Shown: piece after piece, positions 44,531 to 55,425 of the stretch | How the letters are laid out: the number at the start of each line of letters is the position of its first letter | Numbering within the stretch: position 1 is the stretch's first letter | Source: Marisa cornuarietis | Taxonomy: Eukaryota > Mollusca > Gastropoda > Architaenioglossa > Ampullariidae | Length of the DNA: 64,000 nucleotides | Reading direction: 5' to 3' | NCBI GenBank assembly: GCA_004794655.1 | Contig: SMMW01000125.1 | Span: 1,655,001-1,719,000 of the forward strand | Made by a program: the position numbers and the translations under genes | The notes under the pieces: generated by a model | Seen by the model: only the letters and a program-made list of their open reading frames with translations | Told to the model about the DNA's origin: nothing | The model's database searches: none

Positions 44531-44765
44531 GCGGATGGCCGAGTGGTTAGAGCGCTGGCGTCCGAACCGAGAGCGCGCTGGTTCAATTCCCGATAAGCGC
44601 AGCAAACTTCCCCCAGTCGACCCAGCTGACCGGAATGGGTACCTGACTCCATAGAGGGTTGGGGAAGGTAAGGCAGCGAGGGAGAGGAGATTGGCACCAC
44701 CCTCATGTAAAAGCTCAAGCAACGAACAACAGCGGCGATGAAGACTTTTAGACGACAGTTATCCA
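44531..44765 (+). mobile_element. tRNA-derived SINE
   Basis: Box A 'tggccgagtggtta' (44536) and box B 'ggttcaattcc' (44580) are spaced as in a pol III promoter and set in a tRNA-like head 'gcggatggccgagtggttag'. The head is followed by a body with 'cagtcgacccagctgaccgg', then 'aatgggtacctgactcc', a central block recurrent in invertebrate SINEs (recollection, not searched). The head does not fold into a clean cloverleaf, and the body continues, so I call a SINE rather than a tRNA gene. The tail is not clearly delimited. Confidence 0.75.
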
Positions 44766-46750
44766 TCACTGGCTCCAGACGACCAATAATTCCAGGGGCG
44801 AACAGACGATGTATTCTGTCGGCCACTACCTCCAGTGGTTGCCCCAGGCAACGGACGGCAGTGTGTATTTGCCGGTATTCCAACGCTGCGTACCCTTCTT
44901 CCACGTAATAGGACAGGAGGGAGGGAGGTTTAGCCACCTGACCGCAACCACCTGTAGGCGTGGCCAGAGGTCAGAGAGAGATCTCCTGTCGATTGCTGAC
45001 TCTACTTGTCGCTGATTGGATGATGAGTGAGTGACCAATGGCATCCCTCGATGTATGTATCTGTGAGAATGTGGAGAGATAAATAGAGAGACAAGAACAC
45101 ACTTCACTTGCTTTTCGGCGAACGTCTGAGTAGGGGAGCAACGGGTCACCAGCCAAAGCGACTTCAGCTTTCTAACGCCAGCTACACTTCTGCCTCGGAC
45201 CAAGTCTTAGCCACGAGGGCAAGACTCAGGAGGAAAGAAGTCGGGTTAGAGAACCTTGAGAGAAGGAGGCAAGTAATTGGCGAGGTACTGTCAAGACTGC
45301 CTACTGTTGTCGTGGAGAGGAAAGGGCTGTGTGACTGTGGGCTCGCTCTACCGGTGTGAGAGGTAGTGGCTCAACGTTGAGGCCGCTAGAAGTCGTCGGT
45401 TCTCAAGGGCTGAGACCGTCTGTGGTGGTGTTCGTTTGGCGGCTGTACGAGGCATTACAGTCGTCGAAGAACCCACGTGTGTACCCTGGAGTGGTACAAG
45501 GCTCGAATCTGGGTCACCAGGAGAAGCAGTCGTCGCTCTCTGACGTGGTGACAGTTGGAGGGAGAAAGACGTCAGACCATCAGACATCACTTCGAAGGGA
45601 AATCGTCAGTGTGTCGTGGCAGTCACCCGAAATATCGGACTTTCAACAAACCAGCTGTAACAGAGTTAAGTTGGTGCGCTTGCGAGTGTGTATGGTATTT
45701 GTTAAGAGAGGCAACAGCACTGTAACATCAGAAGTACGCTCTAGCACGGATAGTATTGGGACCCCCCTAGACGAGTCCATTTGACTGTGTTTTGTTTGAA
45801 TTGCTTTTGTAATGAATAAATCTTTTCTTTATTGTTCCATTGAAATCACACGTCGTTGAGTATTGTGTTCGGGGAAGAGCAGGGGTGGGGGCTCGTGAGC
45901 CAAGCTGTGTAATTGAATGACCGACGTGTGATTATCGTGTGTTTTCCCCTGCAGTTAATGTTGACGTGGGCGGCTAGTGTTGAGTAACTAGTGCCCACGT
46001 GCCCATTCCCCGGGGCCAGTATTCACGTTCTGGTTGAAAGACCAGGGATACTGTCACATCCGATACTTAAGATCTCAGCTTGTCAAACATTGAAACAGTA
46101 TAACGCACTCTACATCTTTCTTAATGCAATAAAACATGAAGTGTTTAATACGATGTTAATGTAAAAACAAAATTATTATATACTCCTCTACTGCTGTCTT
46201 CATAGTGTAATACTAAATGGAACAACCATTGCACAGTTTTCAACCTAAATGGCTTAGGTCCTTACAAAACATCGCGTCTAGAACTAAAACAAATAAGCCT
46301 ATTTTGCATTAGCGTTTCTGCCTTCAAGCATCAGCTTGTAGAGAAACCCTTATAGTTTATGTAAAAGATTGCCAAAACTACCACCAATAGAAGTAAGTAG
46401 AATTTGTTGGAAAAAAATAAGCCAGTCTTTTCAAACACGTTTTGCACTCAAATTCGCCTATAATAAGCATACTTAAAACTGCAAGCATGAAAGAAAAAAG
46501 AAAAGAAAAGAAAACTAGACAGTTTAAGGAGTGGGGTTAAAAAAGCTCTACAAATACAGTGTTTAGATTCTCAAAAAGAATGACAAGATGTTTGGGTAGA
46601 GGGAAAAGGAAAACGTTTTTACTTTTAGCATGTTAAAACATGAAACACGCTTAGACAAGCTTGATGCAGTCTTACATGCTTAAATTTGTTTTCACAGATG
46701 CTATTGTGTATCTAACTTTCATCTCTGTTTTTCTAACAGTAGTAGCTTTG
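44765..46750. other. Gap in intron: GC-rich block then AT-rich
   Basis: 45080-45780 is GC-rich with several overlapping short frames and no recognised domain; 'aatgaataaatcttttcttt' (45811) resembles a polyadenylation signal region. 46060-46750 is AT-rich with nothing seen. The GC-rich block may be an unrecognised retroelement end. Confidence 0.3.
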
Positions 46751-46794
46751 TGTCTTGAAGAAGAGAACTACTGTCAGAATGTTTGTGTTGTTAG

Positions 46795-46896
46795 GGGGAG
46801 AGATATGTCTGGACGCTGAGGGCAACGTTTCAGTAAATGCCAAGGCCGACTCCCAGACCATAATAATGGGTGACCACAGCACGCTCAAAGTTCAAG
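46795..46896 (+). CDS. Predicted gene, strand-repeat exon 3
   Basis: Acceptor 'gtgttgttag', donor 'gttcaag' then 'gtcagt'; 102 bp, phase 1-1. It encodes 'EICLDAEGNVSVNAKADSQT' then 'IIMGDHSTLKVQ' flanked by split Gly codons. The upstream (46742-46794) frame is open but has no splice need. The pyrimidine tract is interrupted, so the acceptor is of moderate quality. Confidence 0.65.
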
Positions 46897-47359
46897 GTCA
46901 GTATTTTCTTGTCTACTGGATACAGCGTGTAAGCTTAGAGAAGGGTCATTTTAATTGGCCTTAGCTACACTACTACAGCAACAAAATTCACAACAACCAC
47001 CACCCTTACCCTTACTACTGTTACCATCACTGCCACTAATATTTTTAAAACAATAAATACGGTTACAGTGGGATACCCATAAAACTCTGACGGTACAAAA
47101 CACCAATAACACAACCTAAACCCATGTCCATCGTCTCGAGGACAGACACAAACATGACAGGACACAAAGACACAACTGAACCGTGAGATTATAAGGGCTG
47201 TTTTGCAAGCAAAAGAGTTTCAAAAATCAGAGAAGCTTTCGTTAAACACAAATATTTTAAACCTGTAAAATGTTGTAGGTAAATCACATAGCTTGTCATT
47301 CATTGGGGATTGATGTGTTAGAAACCGTACTTTTGTCGGGGCTAGATGTTATGTGAGGG

Positions 47360-47530
47360 CGGTGTTGTGAATAAATGACTCGCTTTTCACTGCGCATCAC
47401 TGAGAGGCTCTGCGTTCAGATGTCGTCTTGGAATACTCTGTTTAAGTGACGCATGTTCACTGGGTTGTCTCCGGGTACTCGGGTTTCGTGCCCACTCCTT
47501 CTCACCTCATAGCGCAAAATCACCTCTAGC
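47360..47530 (+). mobile_element. SINE-like fragment
   Basis: The segment 'gactcgcttttcactgcgca' through 'tctgcgttcagatgtcg' resembles a decayed tRNA-derived head. 'actgggttgtctccgggtac' followed by 'tcgggtttcgtgcccactcc' is a body motif common to several animal SINEs (recollection). Unrelated in sequence to the SINE at 44531. Confidence 0.5.
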
Positions 47531-47559
47531 TGGAAACACTTTTCATGCCAAAACAACCA

Positions 47560-47905
47560 ATTCTGTTCAGACACAGTGGGCTTACATCAAGGGTTCATTT
47601 TATCACATATGCACTATCTATTGAACACCTTCTTGGAGAAGACAAGGCGAGAAACTATTAACTACCATCCCACCTCCTTGACCCTCGTAGGGAGACCCAC
47701 ATGCAAACTGTGCTTTGCAGACGGCATTCTCTGCCAGGCAGACTGCAAGACCTTACAAACAGAGTGATGGAAAGTAGAAAATTACTTAGAAAAGTGATGG
47801 TCAATATCACTTTCAGGCTCCAACCAGTCCACACTACCAGACACACCCACACCCCACATTCAACGGTAACTCATCTTCCCACGGTAAGAGGCAATGCCAG
47901 CCGAC
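47560..47905 (+). mobile_element. RTE-like LINE fragment with catalytic region
   Basis: The frame 47576-47767 reads 'VGLHQGFILSHMHYLLNTF', 'LVGRPTCKLCFADGILC', that is the RTE palm block (GVRQGC-LSP---N-FLE ... GGRP--NLRFADDI) with the catalytic ADDI changed to ADGI. It continues in a shifted frame to about 47905. Dead. Confidence 0.75.
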
Positions 47906-48662
47906 CATCAGTAGAGCACACGTGTTAACATCCAGAAGGGTTCGTGTGTCCCTTTAACAGCTGGGTTAGCTGGAGGAAGCATGCGTTGCACAATATAGAA
48001 CCAGCTAGCGTGCACGTATTCGACCTCAAGCTATCCTCTTGCTCCTTAAATTGTAAACATTTTTTTCTAAATTTCTTGACTAAATGGGGAGATTTTGTAA
48101 TGTTGAATAGAGTATGAGTAGACCTCCCTTAAGCCTTTCTTTCATTTGTTTTCTCTTTTAACGACAAGATGCATTTCTCAATTAGTAATATGTTAAAGTT
48201 ACACGTACAGAGACATAACAACTAAAATATCTTCTTTACCTGCCTTTGAGTTAAAAAGAAATTGTGAAATCGGGATTACTATGTTCTAATCTGTGGCAAC
48301 AGAAGTGCAAAGCTAAAACCGATTAGTAAACACTTTAGGTAAAGATATCGTCATAGATAATGATATATTTTATCCAAGATCTCTTACGATAATTTTCTTA
48401 TTAAAAATCGACTTTTAGCCGCTGTTGTCATAGCGAAGGGAAGGTAAGTAAGTTTGTTTTTTGACGGAGACATACTGCAAAATGCAAGCAGCTCACTAGC
48501 AGTGTGGCGTTAATTATTAACATTATACATATTTTTCTTATATTCTTAAATATATCACATTGTGACAAGAGTTTGTTGTTTCCTGAAATCACGTTATGGA
48601 TGAGAAGTGAAGCGACTCGGTAGCATACTTCTATTTCATAATCTTATTCAAAACTTTTTCAG

Positions 48663-48755
48663 GCGCCGACATTACAAGCACGGAAAAGAACGCAACCATC
48701 AACAAAGGTGCAGTTCTTATTCAAATGGGGAAAAATGCAAGGCTCGAGATAAAAG
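48663..48755 (+). CDS. Predicted gene, strand-repeat exon 4
   Basis: Acceptor 'actttttcag', donor 'ataaaag' then 'gtctgc'; 93 bp, phase 1-1. It encodes 'ADITSTEKNATINKGAVLIQ' then 'MGKNARLEIK'. It has the clearest repeat signature, with Gly, Met-Gly-Lys and terminal hydrophobic-x-Lys before the split Gly codon, as in exon 1 ('EVGKGSIVDAQ') and exon 3 ('IMGDHSTLKVQ'). Confidence 0.65.
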
Positions 48756-48826
48756 GTCTGCTCTTACAAGATTCTTTTTCATATCCCAGATTGTCTTGAC
48801 TTTTTATTATTTCTGCTATTACATAT

Positions 48827-49091
48827 GAGCATTTCTCCTAACACAGTCCGCACAATGCTCGTCCTTCTTAACCCCGCCCCCTTCCCTCTTGCTACTTTAC
48901 CCGTCTTTCTCGCAGAATCACTATATTTTTCTGTTCCTGTTACTTGATGCCTTTTGTTTTCTGTTTCGTCAGTACTGTCGTTTTCTTTCGTCCCCTGTGT
49001 TCTGTGTCTACTTAGTCCACGTCTCTTCCTCGTTTTAAGCCATAAGAGCATGCTCTCTATGAGTGTGAATATGCGCTATAAAAATCTTCAC

Positions 49092-49120
<29 letters not shown>
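48827..49120 (+). mobile_element. LINE 3' tail with (ATT)n, near-identical to 60647-60937
   Basis: About 265 bp from 'gagcatttctcctaacacag' to 'gcgctataaaaatcttcact' match 60636-60900 almost base for base, followed by about nine ATT units. It is the untranslated 3' end of the LINE whose coding end survives at 59930. It inserted in the intron after strand-repeat exon 4. A mariner element later entered its ATT tail. Confidence 0.9.
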
Positions 49121-49122
<2 letters not shown>

Positions 49123-49180
49123 CGAGGTGTGGCAGAAAAGTAATGAGACTAACAACACTGCAAGCGATCTGGTAAAGGCC

Positions 49181-49921
49181 TATTCTCACGCTGCAATGTT
49201 TTCAGGGTTTGCACGTGCAAGATTTTGCCTGCTAGGCACCGTTCTACTCTCACGTAGCAAGGCCACTCGCTAGTGTCCTGCTAGGTGACGTCATCCGCGC
49301 AGCGCATTGTGGGTAGTCGACAAAATGGCAGACAATCAGATACTTTCGGAAGCTACTGCTGCTACGTTAATAACATTGTCTGATGAAGTAGGGAGAGAGA
49401 AAAGAAGAAAAAAAAGATGTGGGTGAGGGGTGGGTAGCGCGAAGGAGTCGCTTAGGTGCCTTATTTTCATGTCCTCTAAAAGAAACATCTTCGGAGGACT
49501 CGAGAGAATGCAGACGCTTTTTGCGAATGTCGTCTGCAACGTTTGAAGAACTTTAATATCTGATCGAGGCTGCCCAGAGCACGAGCAATTTCAATTCCGG
49601 CATTCTTGACCTTATCTCGGTTGAGATACTCTGGACTGGCAGTGTCGAACAGTCACGGGTAGTTTTCCCACATTCAAATCATACTCGCACACCTTTCCTC
49701 TGACCACACCGCCATTTCTTAATTTGAAGGTAAAAGGGAGGCTAATGTGTTCAAGCATTCCGATTGGCTACAGCCATGTAATGTAGGTCAGGCTCTGCAA
49801 GAAAATAGAATCGCGTCCTATCCGTGAAAACCTCGATGTAAAGCCCCCACCCAGCCGTGTGCAAAACTCGGAAAGGTGCCTGCTAACCCTGCTAAGTGCG
49901 GTATATTGCAGCGTGAGAATA
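49181..49921 (+). mobile_element. Nested PIF/Harbinger-like derivative
   Basis: Inside the mariner, a 17-bp perfect inverted pair 'tattctcacgctgcaat' (49181-49197 and 49905-49921) encloses 707 bp. Within it a broken plus-strand reading begins 'MADNQILSEATAATLITLSD' (49325) and, after frameshifts, contains pieces such as 'RRSRLGALFSC' and 'RRFLRMSSATFEEL', resembling the N-terminal (L)RM---FE-LL region of Harbinger-type transposases. The catalytic DDE part is absent. Family assignment is by resemblance; the 3-bp target duplication could not be fixed. Confidence 0.6.
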
Positions 49922-50028
49922 TCAGTCTCATCCCATAGCTCAGTGTGAGTTTACACTCCTTCCGTTAACTACGTGATTGTTGTGACTGCTGTTAGTGACG
50001 TTGTGTTTTGGTTGTGCCTCATGCAAAA

Positions 50029-50310
50029 TGGAACAGCGATCATTCCTGTGGTTCCCCAACCCCTCTATTCACCTTTCATCAGCCCCTGTGACTTTTTCCT
50101 TTTTTCTAAACTGAAAAATGTCCTCAAAGGACGTCATAACGGGACTTGAGAAAACATCCAAAAGAGTGTAAGGGACATGGTGAAGACCACCGGTTGAAGA
50201 CTTCCAGCGCTGCTACCAAAAGTGGGAACAACGTCTCCATCGGTGTGTAGCTGCTCAAGGGAACTATTTTGAAGGGGATAACATTAATTTTTGCAAAAAA
50301 TAAAAACTTT
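50029..50310 (+). pseudogene. mariner transposase, fused ends
   Basis: 'atggaacagcga' (50029, the usual start of mariner transposase, MEQR) is joined directly to C-terminal sequence: 'PLYSPFISPCDFFLFSKLKN' and, after frame changes, 'ENIQKSVRDMVKTT' and a GNYFEGDNIN-like end at 50258-50290. The whole catalytic core is missing (about 900 bp by family size), and the remaining part carries at least two frame breaks. The final catalytic Asp of PYSPDLAPCDF is altered in this copy. Confidence 0.8.
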
Positions 50311-50359
50311 GGTAAATAAAAAATAAGTCTCATTACTTTTCTGCCACACCTCGTACTGT

Positions 50360-52210
50360 GTCTGGGTGTTTGTGCAGGAAAATAAGAGAGTTAGTTTGAC
50401 CACTTCGATTAATTATAAGTAACTTTACTCCAAGATACTCGACCTTCAGAATATATAGGTATTGACCTATATAATAAAACATGATTAAAAAAGCTTAACA
50501 GCACTTTTTCTGCCGCTGTATATCCATCAAGAAGTGAACAAGGGGAAATTTGCAGCAGCGCTCCTTCAACTGGTGACTTTTTGCTCTGAAGATGCTCCCG
50601 TCTCGTTACGGGATTTTATAAAATAAAACAGAGTGAGGCAATGTTTTTGTGGGCAGGAGGTGGTAGAAATCTAATCCAATTCCCACCATTCTTGCGATGG
50701 TCAGAGAATTTTGCAGAGCTATTCTGTTTATGGTTTGCTCATGAGCTGCTTAGCTGGAGTACATTGCTTGTACCAAATTAAGTTTGCTTACTTATCTTCT
50801 TTGTTGTATAGGCCATTCTAATTTAATAAAGTACCGAAGGGTAAAAATTTCTAACAAGATCCCCAAAGTCCCATCTTAGTGGCAAACATATTGGCAATGT
50901 AATAGGAGACAAGTATGGACTTACAATCTTGACCAGAGCTTTAATGTCCTGAACGTTAATTGGTTTCCTGAGACTTCAAACTGTCACATCAAAGTAAAAA
51001 TCTACCATAATTGTATCAACAACATTATCAATGTCCGATTACGGCCCCAACAGCCTTGGCAAACTCTAACCGGTGCCCAGACGTCTGACAGGTAAGGGAG
51101 ATAATCCACGAGAGTCCAGCATATCACTACTCAATTGCAAAAGAACCTTCACAAGAAGGACGGCACTCAACACAATCAAGTAGACAGAGTGCCAATCATA
51201 TAATCTACAGAAGATAAAGGTCAGCACTTACTGCTGGCCCTGGGAAAGATAAAGGACGCCCACGAGTCTTCTTTCTGATCGCAAAGTTAATCGACTGACA
51301 GCGTACTTGTAAAGTAAGACGCAGATCCAAATACTTTAACTGAAGAGTTAGATAGGCAAAGTTATCATCGGGTACAATCTTGTAATTTTTAAACGTTTTT
51401 TATGTCTAGTTCACACAAATATGAAAAATGCATACAATTTTAATTCAAAGACGCTTCGTGAGTTTGTGTACAAAACTGAGAGGGACACGAGAATTAATAC
51501 AAAAGTTTTCAAAGGAAATTCCTGTGTCTAGACAAGTTTATAAGCTCACAGAAAATGATTCACTTCTCTGGTACAAACTTCTAAGGTGCAACCGCTACAA
51601 CGGCTTGCGCAAGTTCGTGTGACGAGACAATATTTAGACACAGTCCAGCATTGCTTATCTCCCCTTTACTCAAATCCCTCACCCGCGTTGATAGAGCGCT
51701 CGCTATGTAGCAGCTATAATTATTGTCAACAGTGTGTGCACATGTCTCAGTGCTAACTAGTAGTTATCTTTAGAGTGTTCCATGAATATCATATAAGCAT
51801 AGCGGTTGCGAGAGTTGATAGAACTCGAAAAAACGAAGAAAATGAGCTGTTGATCTCAAGGAAGAAAATCAAGAGCAACTGCAAAAATACAATTGTTCAC
51901 GTCACTTGGCAGTTTTTTTAATAGGCCCAACAGCTCGCTTTAATTTCTTTTAACCCCATGCAGTTGCTCATTTAGATTTACTTCCTTACGCACATCGACA
52001 ACAGATAATTTAAGAAAATGTAGTCTCATACGCTGACAATAATGACTTTCAAGGCTTGTACAAGCCTTCCTAACATAAAAATAAGTCTTTCGAAGCATTT
52101 CAGAAACTAAAATAATTGTGGTTTTGAAGTAAAAGAAGAAATAAATCATAAAATAGAGAATAATGAAATATTAATCGTTTATCTTTACCTCTGATATATA
52201 TATTTATATA
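50360..52210. other. Gap in intron: nothing recognised
   Basis: AT-rich. The 64-codon frame at 51428-51622 and others have no domain, partner or splice context. No exon with the phase 1-1 pattern found. Confidence 0.35.
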
Positions 52211-52214
52211 ATAG

Positions 52215-52313
52215 GAGCGCTGCTGAAGACTTCAGGCCCATTAAATAACAGAAAAGAAGACAACACGATTTTGCGTCTTCGTATTGATGACAACGAGATC
52301 GAAGAGGTAGAAG
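52215..52313 (+). CDS. Predicted gene, strand-repeat exon 5
   Basis: Acceptor 'tttatataatag', donor 'gtagaag' then 'gtgggt'; 99 bp, phase 1-1. It encodes 'ALLKTSGPLNNRKEDNTILR' then 'LRIDDNEIEEVE'. The strand signature is weaker at the left, but length and phases match the series. The acceptor tract is AT-rich rather than pyrimidine-rich. Confidence 0.55.
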
Positions 52314-52455
52314 GTGGGTTGTTTGTTCTGTAATACAAAAGCTTTTCTGCCTGTTATCCAGCTTGCCGTTCTGTGCGTACATTGATAATACTTTTTTGTG
52401 CCGGTAAAACTGTTTTGCTGTTTTGTTGCTTGATTATTTATGTATAACTGTCTCT

Positions 52456-52458
<3 letters not shown>

Positions 52459-52504
<46 letters not shown>
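52459..52504. repeat. (TG)n microsatellite
   Basis: About 22 TG units followed by GAGAGAGA. Confidence 0.95.
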
Positions 52505-52508
<4 letters not shown>

Positions 52509-52839
52509 AGAGAGAGACGGCGATCAAGCCATGAGAAAGTACCAAAAAACAAACTTTAAGATTTTGTGCTCTAACATATTAGTAGCATATAAAATAGTTG
52601 GTCTGAAAGACCATTTTAATCGGACAAATAACGTTTGATCAAATTAGACAAAGGTTGTGTATGATGGTTATATTAAAAACGTTATCAAACATATTGGTCA
52701 AAATACTCGTCCATCTTTTAAAGATTGAAAAAGGTTAAAAAAGAACGGCCTTGAGTTTAGAAAAGTTTACTTTTCTTACTTTTACTAGCTATGTTTTTGT
52801 TTAGAAATGAGCGCAGTATTACTGGATAACCAAACGGGA

Positions 52840-53340
52840 ACTTTTTCCGAACAACACTGGGTGTCGAAGCCCCTTATTGCTGATTCTGTTCAACATCTTA
52901 TTGAAAAATATCATAAATGAAACCCTTCGTGACGATCTTCCCTGTCCATTGGAAGTGGGGAGGGAAAGCATATATGTAGCAAGCGCTTCGCAATGGACTC
53001 CTATCTGATGGTAAGCACAAACAGAAATCAGCCAGATCTTACCTACAAAATGGCAGCTCCAATACATATGAAGGGAGAGCAAAATAATGCTTGATGCCAG
53101 TAGCAGCAGAAAATCAGAGATGTTCATAAAGGGAGTAAAACTCGAGTAGTAGAACAACTTTAAGCGTCTGGAACTATCATTTCAAGCGATGGCAGCTGCA
53201 CGGCAGACACTTCCATCACTATTGCAGCGGCAGCTGCAGCAATGGTCAGGCTGGATAGAGTCTGGCGCAGCATTATCATCAGGTGTGCTTTCAGGTAAAG
53301 ACTGTACTCATTACTCATTACCCGTATTTTTGGGCCAGGT
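52840..53340 (+). mobile_element. RTE-like LINE fragment, decayed
   Basis: Multiple plus frames: 'TTLGVEAPYC' and 'MKPFVTI' (RT palm region), a lost ADDI region near 52980, then 'SDGSCTADTSITIAAAAAAM', followed by 'VRLDRVWRSIIRCAFR' in the same frame (53187-53300), matching the SDG-C-ADI-IRIA-A-AAMARL--IWRS block. No continuous ORF. Confidence 0.75.
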
Positions 53341-53399
53341 AAAAAAAAACCAACAACAAGATATGTGTCAGATTCGGGTTCAAAATCAAACAACACAGT

Positions 53400-54180
53400 A
53401 GTTTTGTTCCCACATGACCGGCAGCTGACGTAGCTGATCTTGAGCCGCTTGCTGTGATTTGAATGTGAGCAATCGATTTCTTGTGAGACTCAACTGATCG
53501 TAACTGTCATATTTGATTAGGAAGAGAAGGTGCCGCGTAAAGCCTCGACATGCTTAACGCACAAAGAGTTATGAACAAAACCTCAAGAAATTAAAGCGCC
53601 AGTCGCTGAGCTTTACTACATAGTTAAAGAAGGAGAGGAAGATGTGGGGGGAAACGATGCAGAACTCCGTTGTCTGTCCCTAAAACAATCCAAAACCACA
53701 CCAGATCATGTATTGTTCCGTAAGGAAGGCGAAGTTATCACCCACAAAATCTTACTCGATTACAAAGAAACGTAAAGATTACAGAGATGCTCCCTCAACC
53801 ACATAAGACAATGAGGGCAATTTACTATATGGGTCAAGAAGCGTGCAAAAGATTAGAACAATATTTGGATGTAAGCGAAAGATCAGTCTAAGATTTTTTT
53901 GTTCAATCGACGAGGTCGATGAAAATGACCGCCGCCATCGCTACCTTTCTGGTTACGGATCTAGCGGTACTCAAAGGACCTTTGAATTCTCTGGACTATA
54001 AATTAGTACCCAGAAACTAAAAATCGGACTCGCGCTAAACAATCAGGGTGCTCAAATTCTCATTCAGCTGCCTATAGGCCTTAGCTGTGCAGCTAGCGCG
54101 CTAGCGGAGTTTGGTGTCAGTCATCCAACTATCATTATCATAACCATGTCATAGAAGTAATGTATAGCATCTGTTTCCCT
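53400..54180. other. Gap in intron: nothing recognised
   Basis: Mixed composition. Short frames only. I could not match it to the LINE families in the window. Confidence 0.3.
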
Positions 54181-54185
54181 TGCAG

Positions 54186-54287
54186 GCGAACTGATAGTTA
54201 TAGAGGCACCAAGGATATGCACGCGCTGCTACTCCCAGAGCATTGACATGAAACTCAAGGATAAACTCATTATATTCGACTTAAAAG
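54186..54287 (+). CDS. Predicted gene, strand-repeat exon 6
   Basis: Acceptor 'ttcccttgcag' and strong donor 'ttaaaag' then 'gtgagt'; 102 bp, phase 1-1. It encodes 'ELIVIEAPRICTRCYSQSID' then 'MKLKDKLIIFDLK', the only unit with a CxxC pair. It has the best splice signals of the series. Confidence 0.7.
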
Positions 54288-55133
54288 GTGAGTTTACCGG
54301 AGAAAAATGAAACAGTAATAAAAAGCACCGTTGAAACTGAATAATGCTTCATTAATATCTGTTGCAAACCGCCAAGTCATTGGTAGGAATGGGCGGTTCA
54401 GATCAGATAATGGGGAACAATACTGGAAGAAACAAAAAGTGAAAGAAAACAAAAAGTGCACTTCTAGTTGTTGATGTACATCAAAGGGGAAACAAGAGTC
54501 TCCGTACATTTTGTTAAAAATTTATTGTATGATAATATTACAAAAGAATATTGCTGTTTTAAAGTCTATATCATTTTCTTTATCTTTGCTAATATTTCGC
54601 GCGAATGTTTCAAGTCTGACATATCAATACATTTCAAAGTAGGCTTCTCTACTGCCGAATGTAAATGTTTTTCTTTTCTGTAAAATTATTATTAGTTTTT
54701 TTAAAAATAAAAATAGCCTAGAGAAAAAATACCATGACGGCTGCCGGTATGCATTCTCATAACATTAATTATTTTCAGGAATATGTTGACAAACACTTTG
54801 TGTGTGAAACTTGTAGACATTTGTCAGGTGAAAAGTCTCAGTTCAGCCTGAATATAGAAATTCCGTGGTGTGAATAGAACTTACATCATGTGACGCTACC
54901 TCTACCGGCCATTTTGTTTTCGTCGGCAATTACACGATTCAACACACAGAGGACCAGTACTAACATATGTATCTCCTGAATCATTTATTTATCAATTGAT
55001 GTAGTATCAGGTTCAGCAACGAAAAACTAAAGACTATGTAAGCAATCTACGTCCGACTGTATGACAGAAGTGAACTTTTGTCACGGTGACATATATATAA
55101 TTTTTCGAACGATGTAATTACTTTTTATTACAG

Positions 55134-55228
55134 ATAATGCAAAAACGAAGGGAAAGGTAGTAGAGATTGGCCTTTTTCAGTGCAAACAATCTCTGTTGTG
55201 TACCATCTTCCTCGCTGTGGAAATTTGA
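55134..55228 (+). CDS. Predicted gene, possible terminal exon 7
   Basis: Acceptor 'tttttattacag' opens a phase-1 frame: 'DNAKTKGKVVEIGLFQCKQS' then 'LLCTIFLAVEI' and TGA at 55226-55228. It joins exon 6 in frame (Asp across the junction). It could be an alternative last exon, giving a hydrophobic C-terminus. A GT within it ('gggaaag' then 'gtagta') would end in phase 0, which fits no downstream exon seen. No AATAAA was found within 150 bp. Confidence 0.45.
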
Positions 55229-55425
55229 CCTACATGGATAATTTATTAATTATACATTGAACTCAAAAAAATCAATGCGTTGTAACTTAAAATAAGAGAG
55301 GATATTTTTGCTTTGATTTTCTTTCTCCTAAAGTGTCCTCATCAGCAAATGTTAGTATATGTATGATGTTTTAAATCAAAGAAAATTTTCTTTATTATGG
55401 TTTGATATGCGCTTTTGGTGTTGAG

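Larger units (their letters stand above)
49121..50355 (-). mobile_element. mariner element, internally deleted, perfect termini
   Basis: Bounded by perfect 30-bp inverted ends (49121-49150 and 50326-50355, 'tacgaggtgtggcagaaaag' plus 'taatgagact'), including the TA target duplication at the outer edge. The internal sequence is a deleted transposase gene, and a second element is nested at about 49181-49921. Coding is on the plus strand; the terminal repeats give no direction. The perfect ends imply recent mobility, probably in trans (inference). Confidence 0.9.

Noticed and set aside
44531..44603. tRNA gene
   Set aside because: Boxes A and B are good, but the head does not fold into a clean cloverleaf and runs into a SINE body.
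44094..46056. LTR retrotransposon or solo LTR beginning 'tgtaacg' and ending 'tgtcaca'
   Set aside because: No second copy of the putative LTR, no pol sequence and no matching target duplication; also contains a SINE.
53540..54130. Possible extra exon or RTE fragment
   Set aside because: Short frames only; no motif from the RTE or L2 families could be matched.
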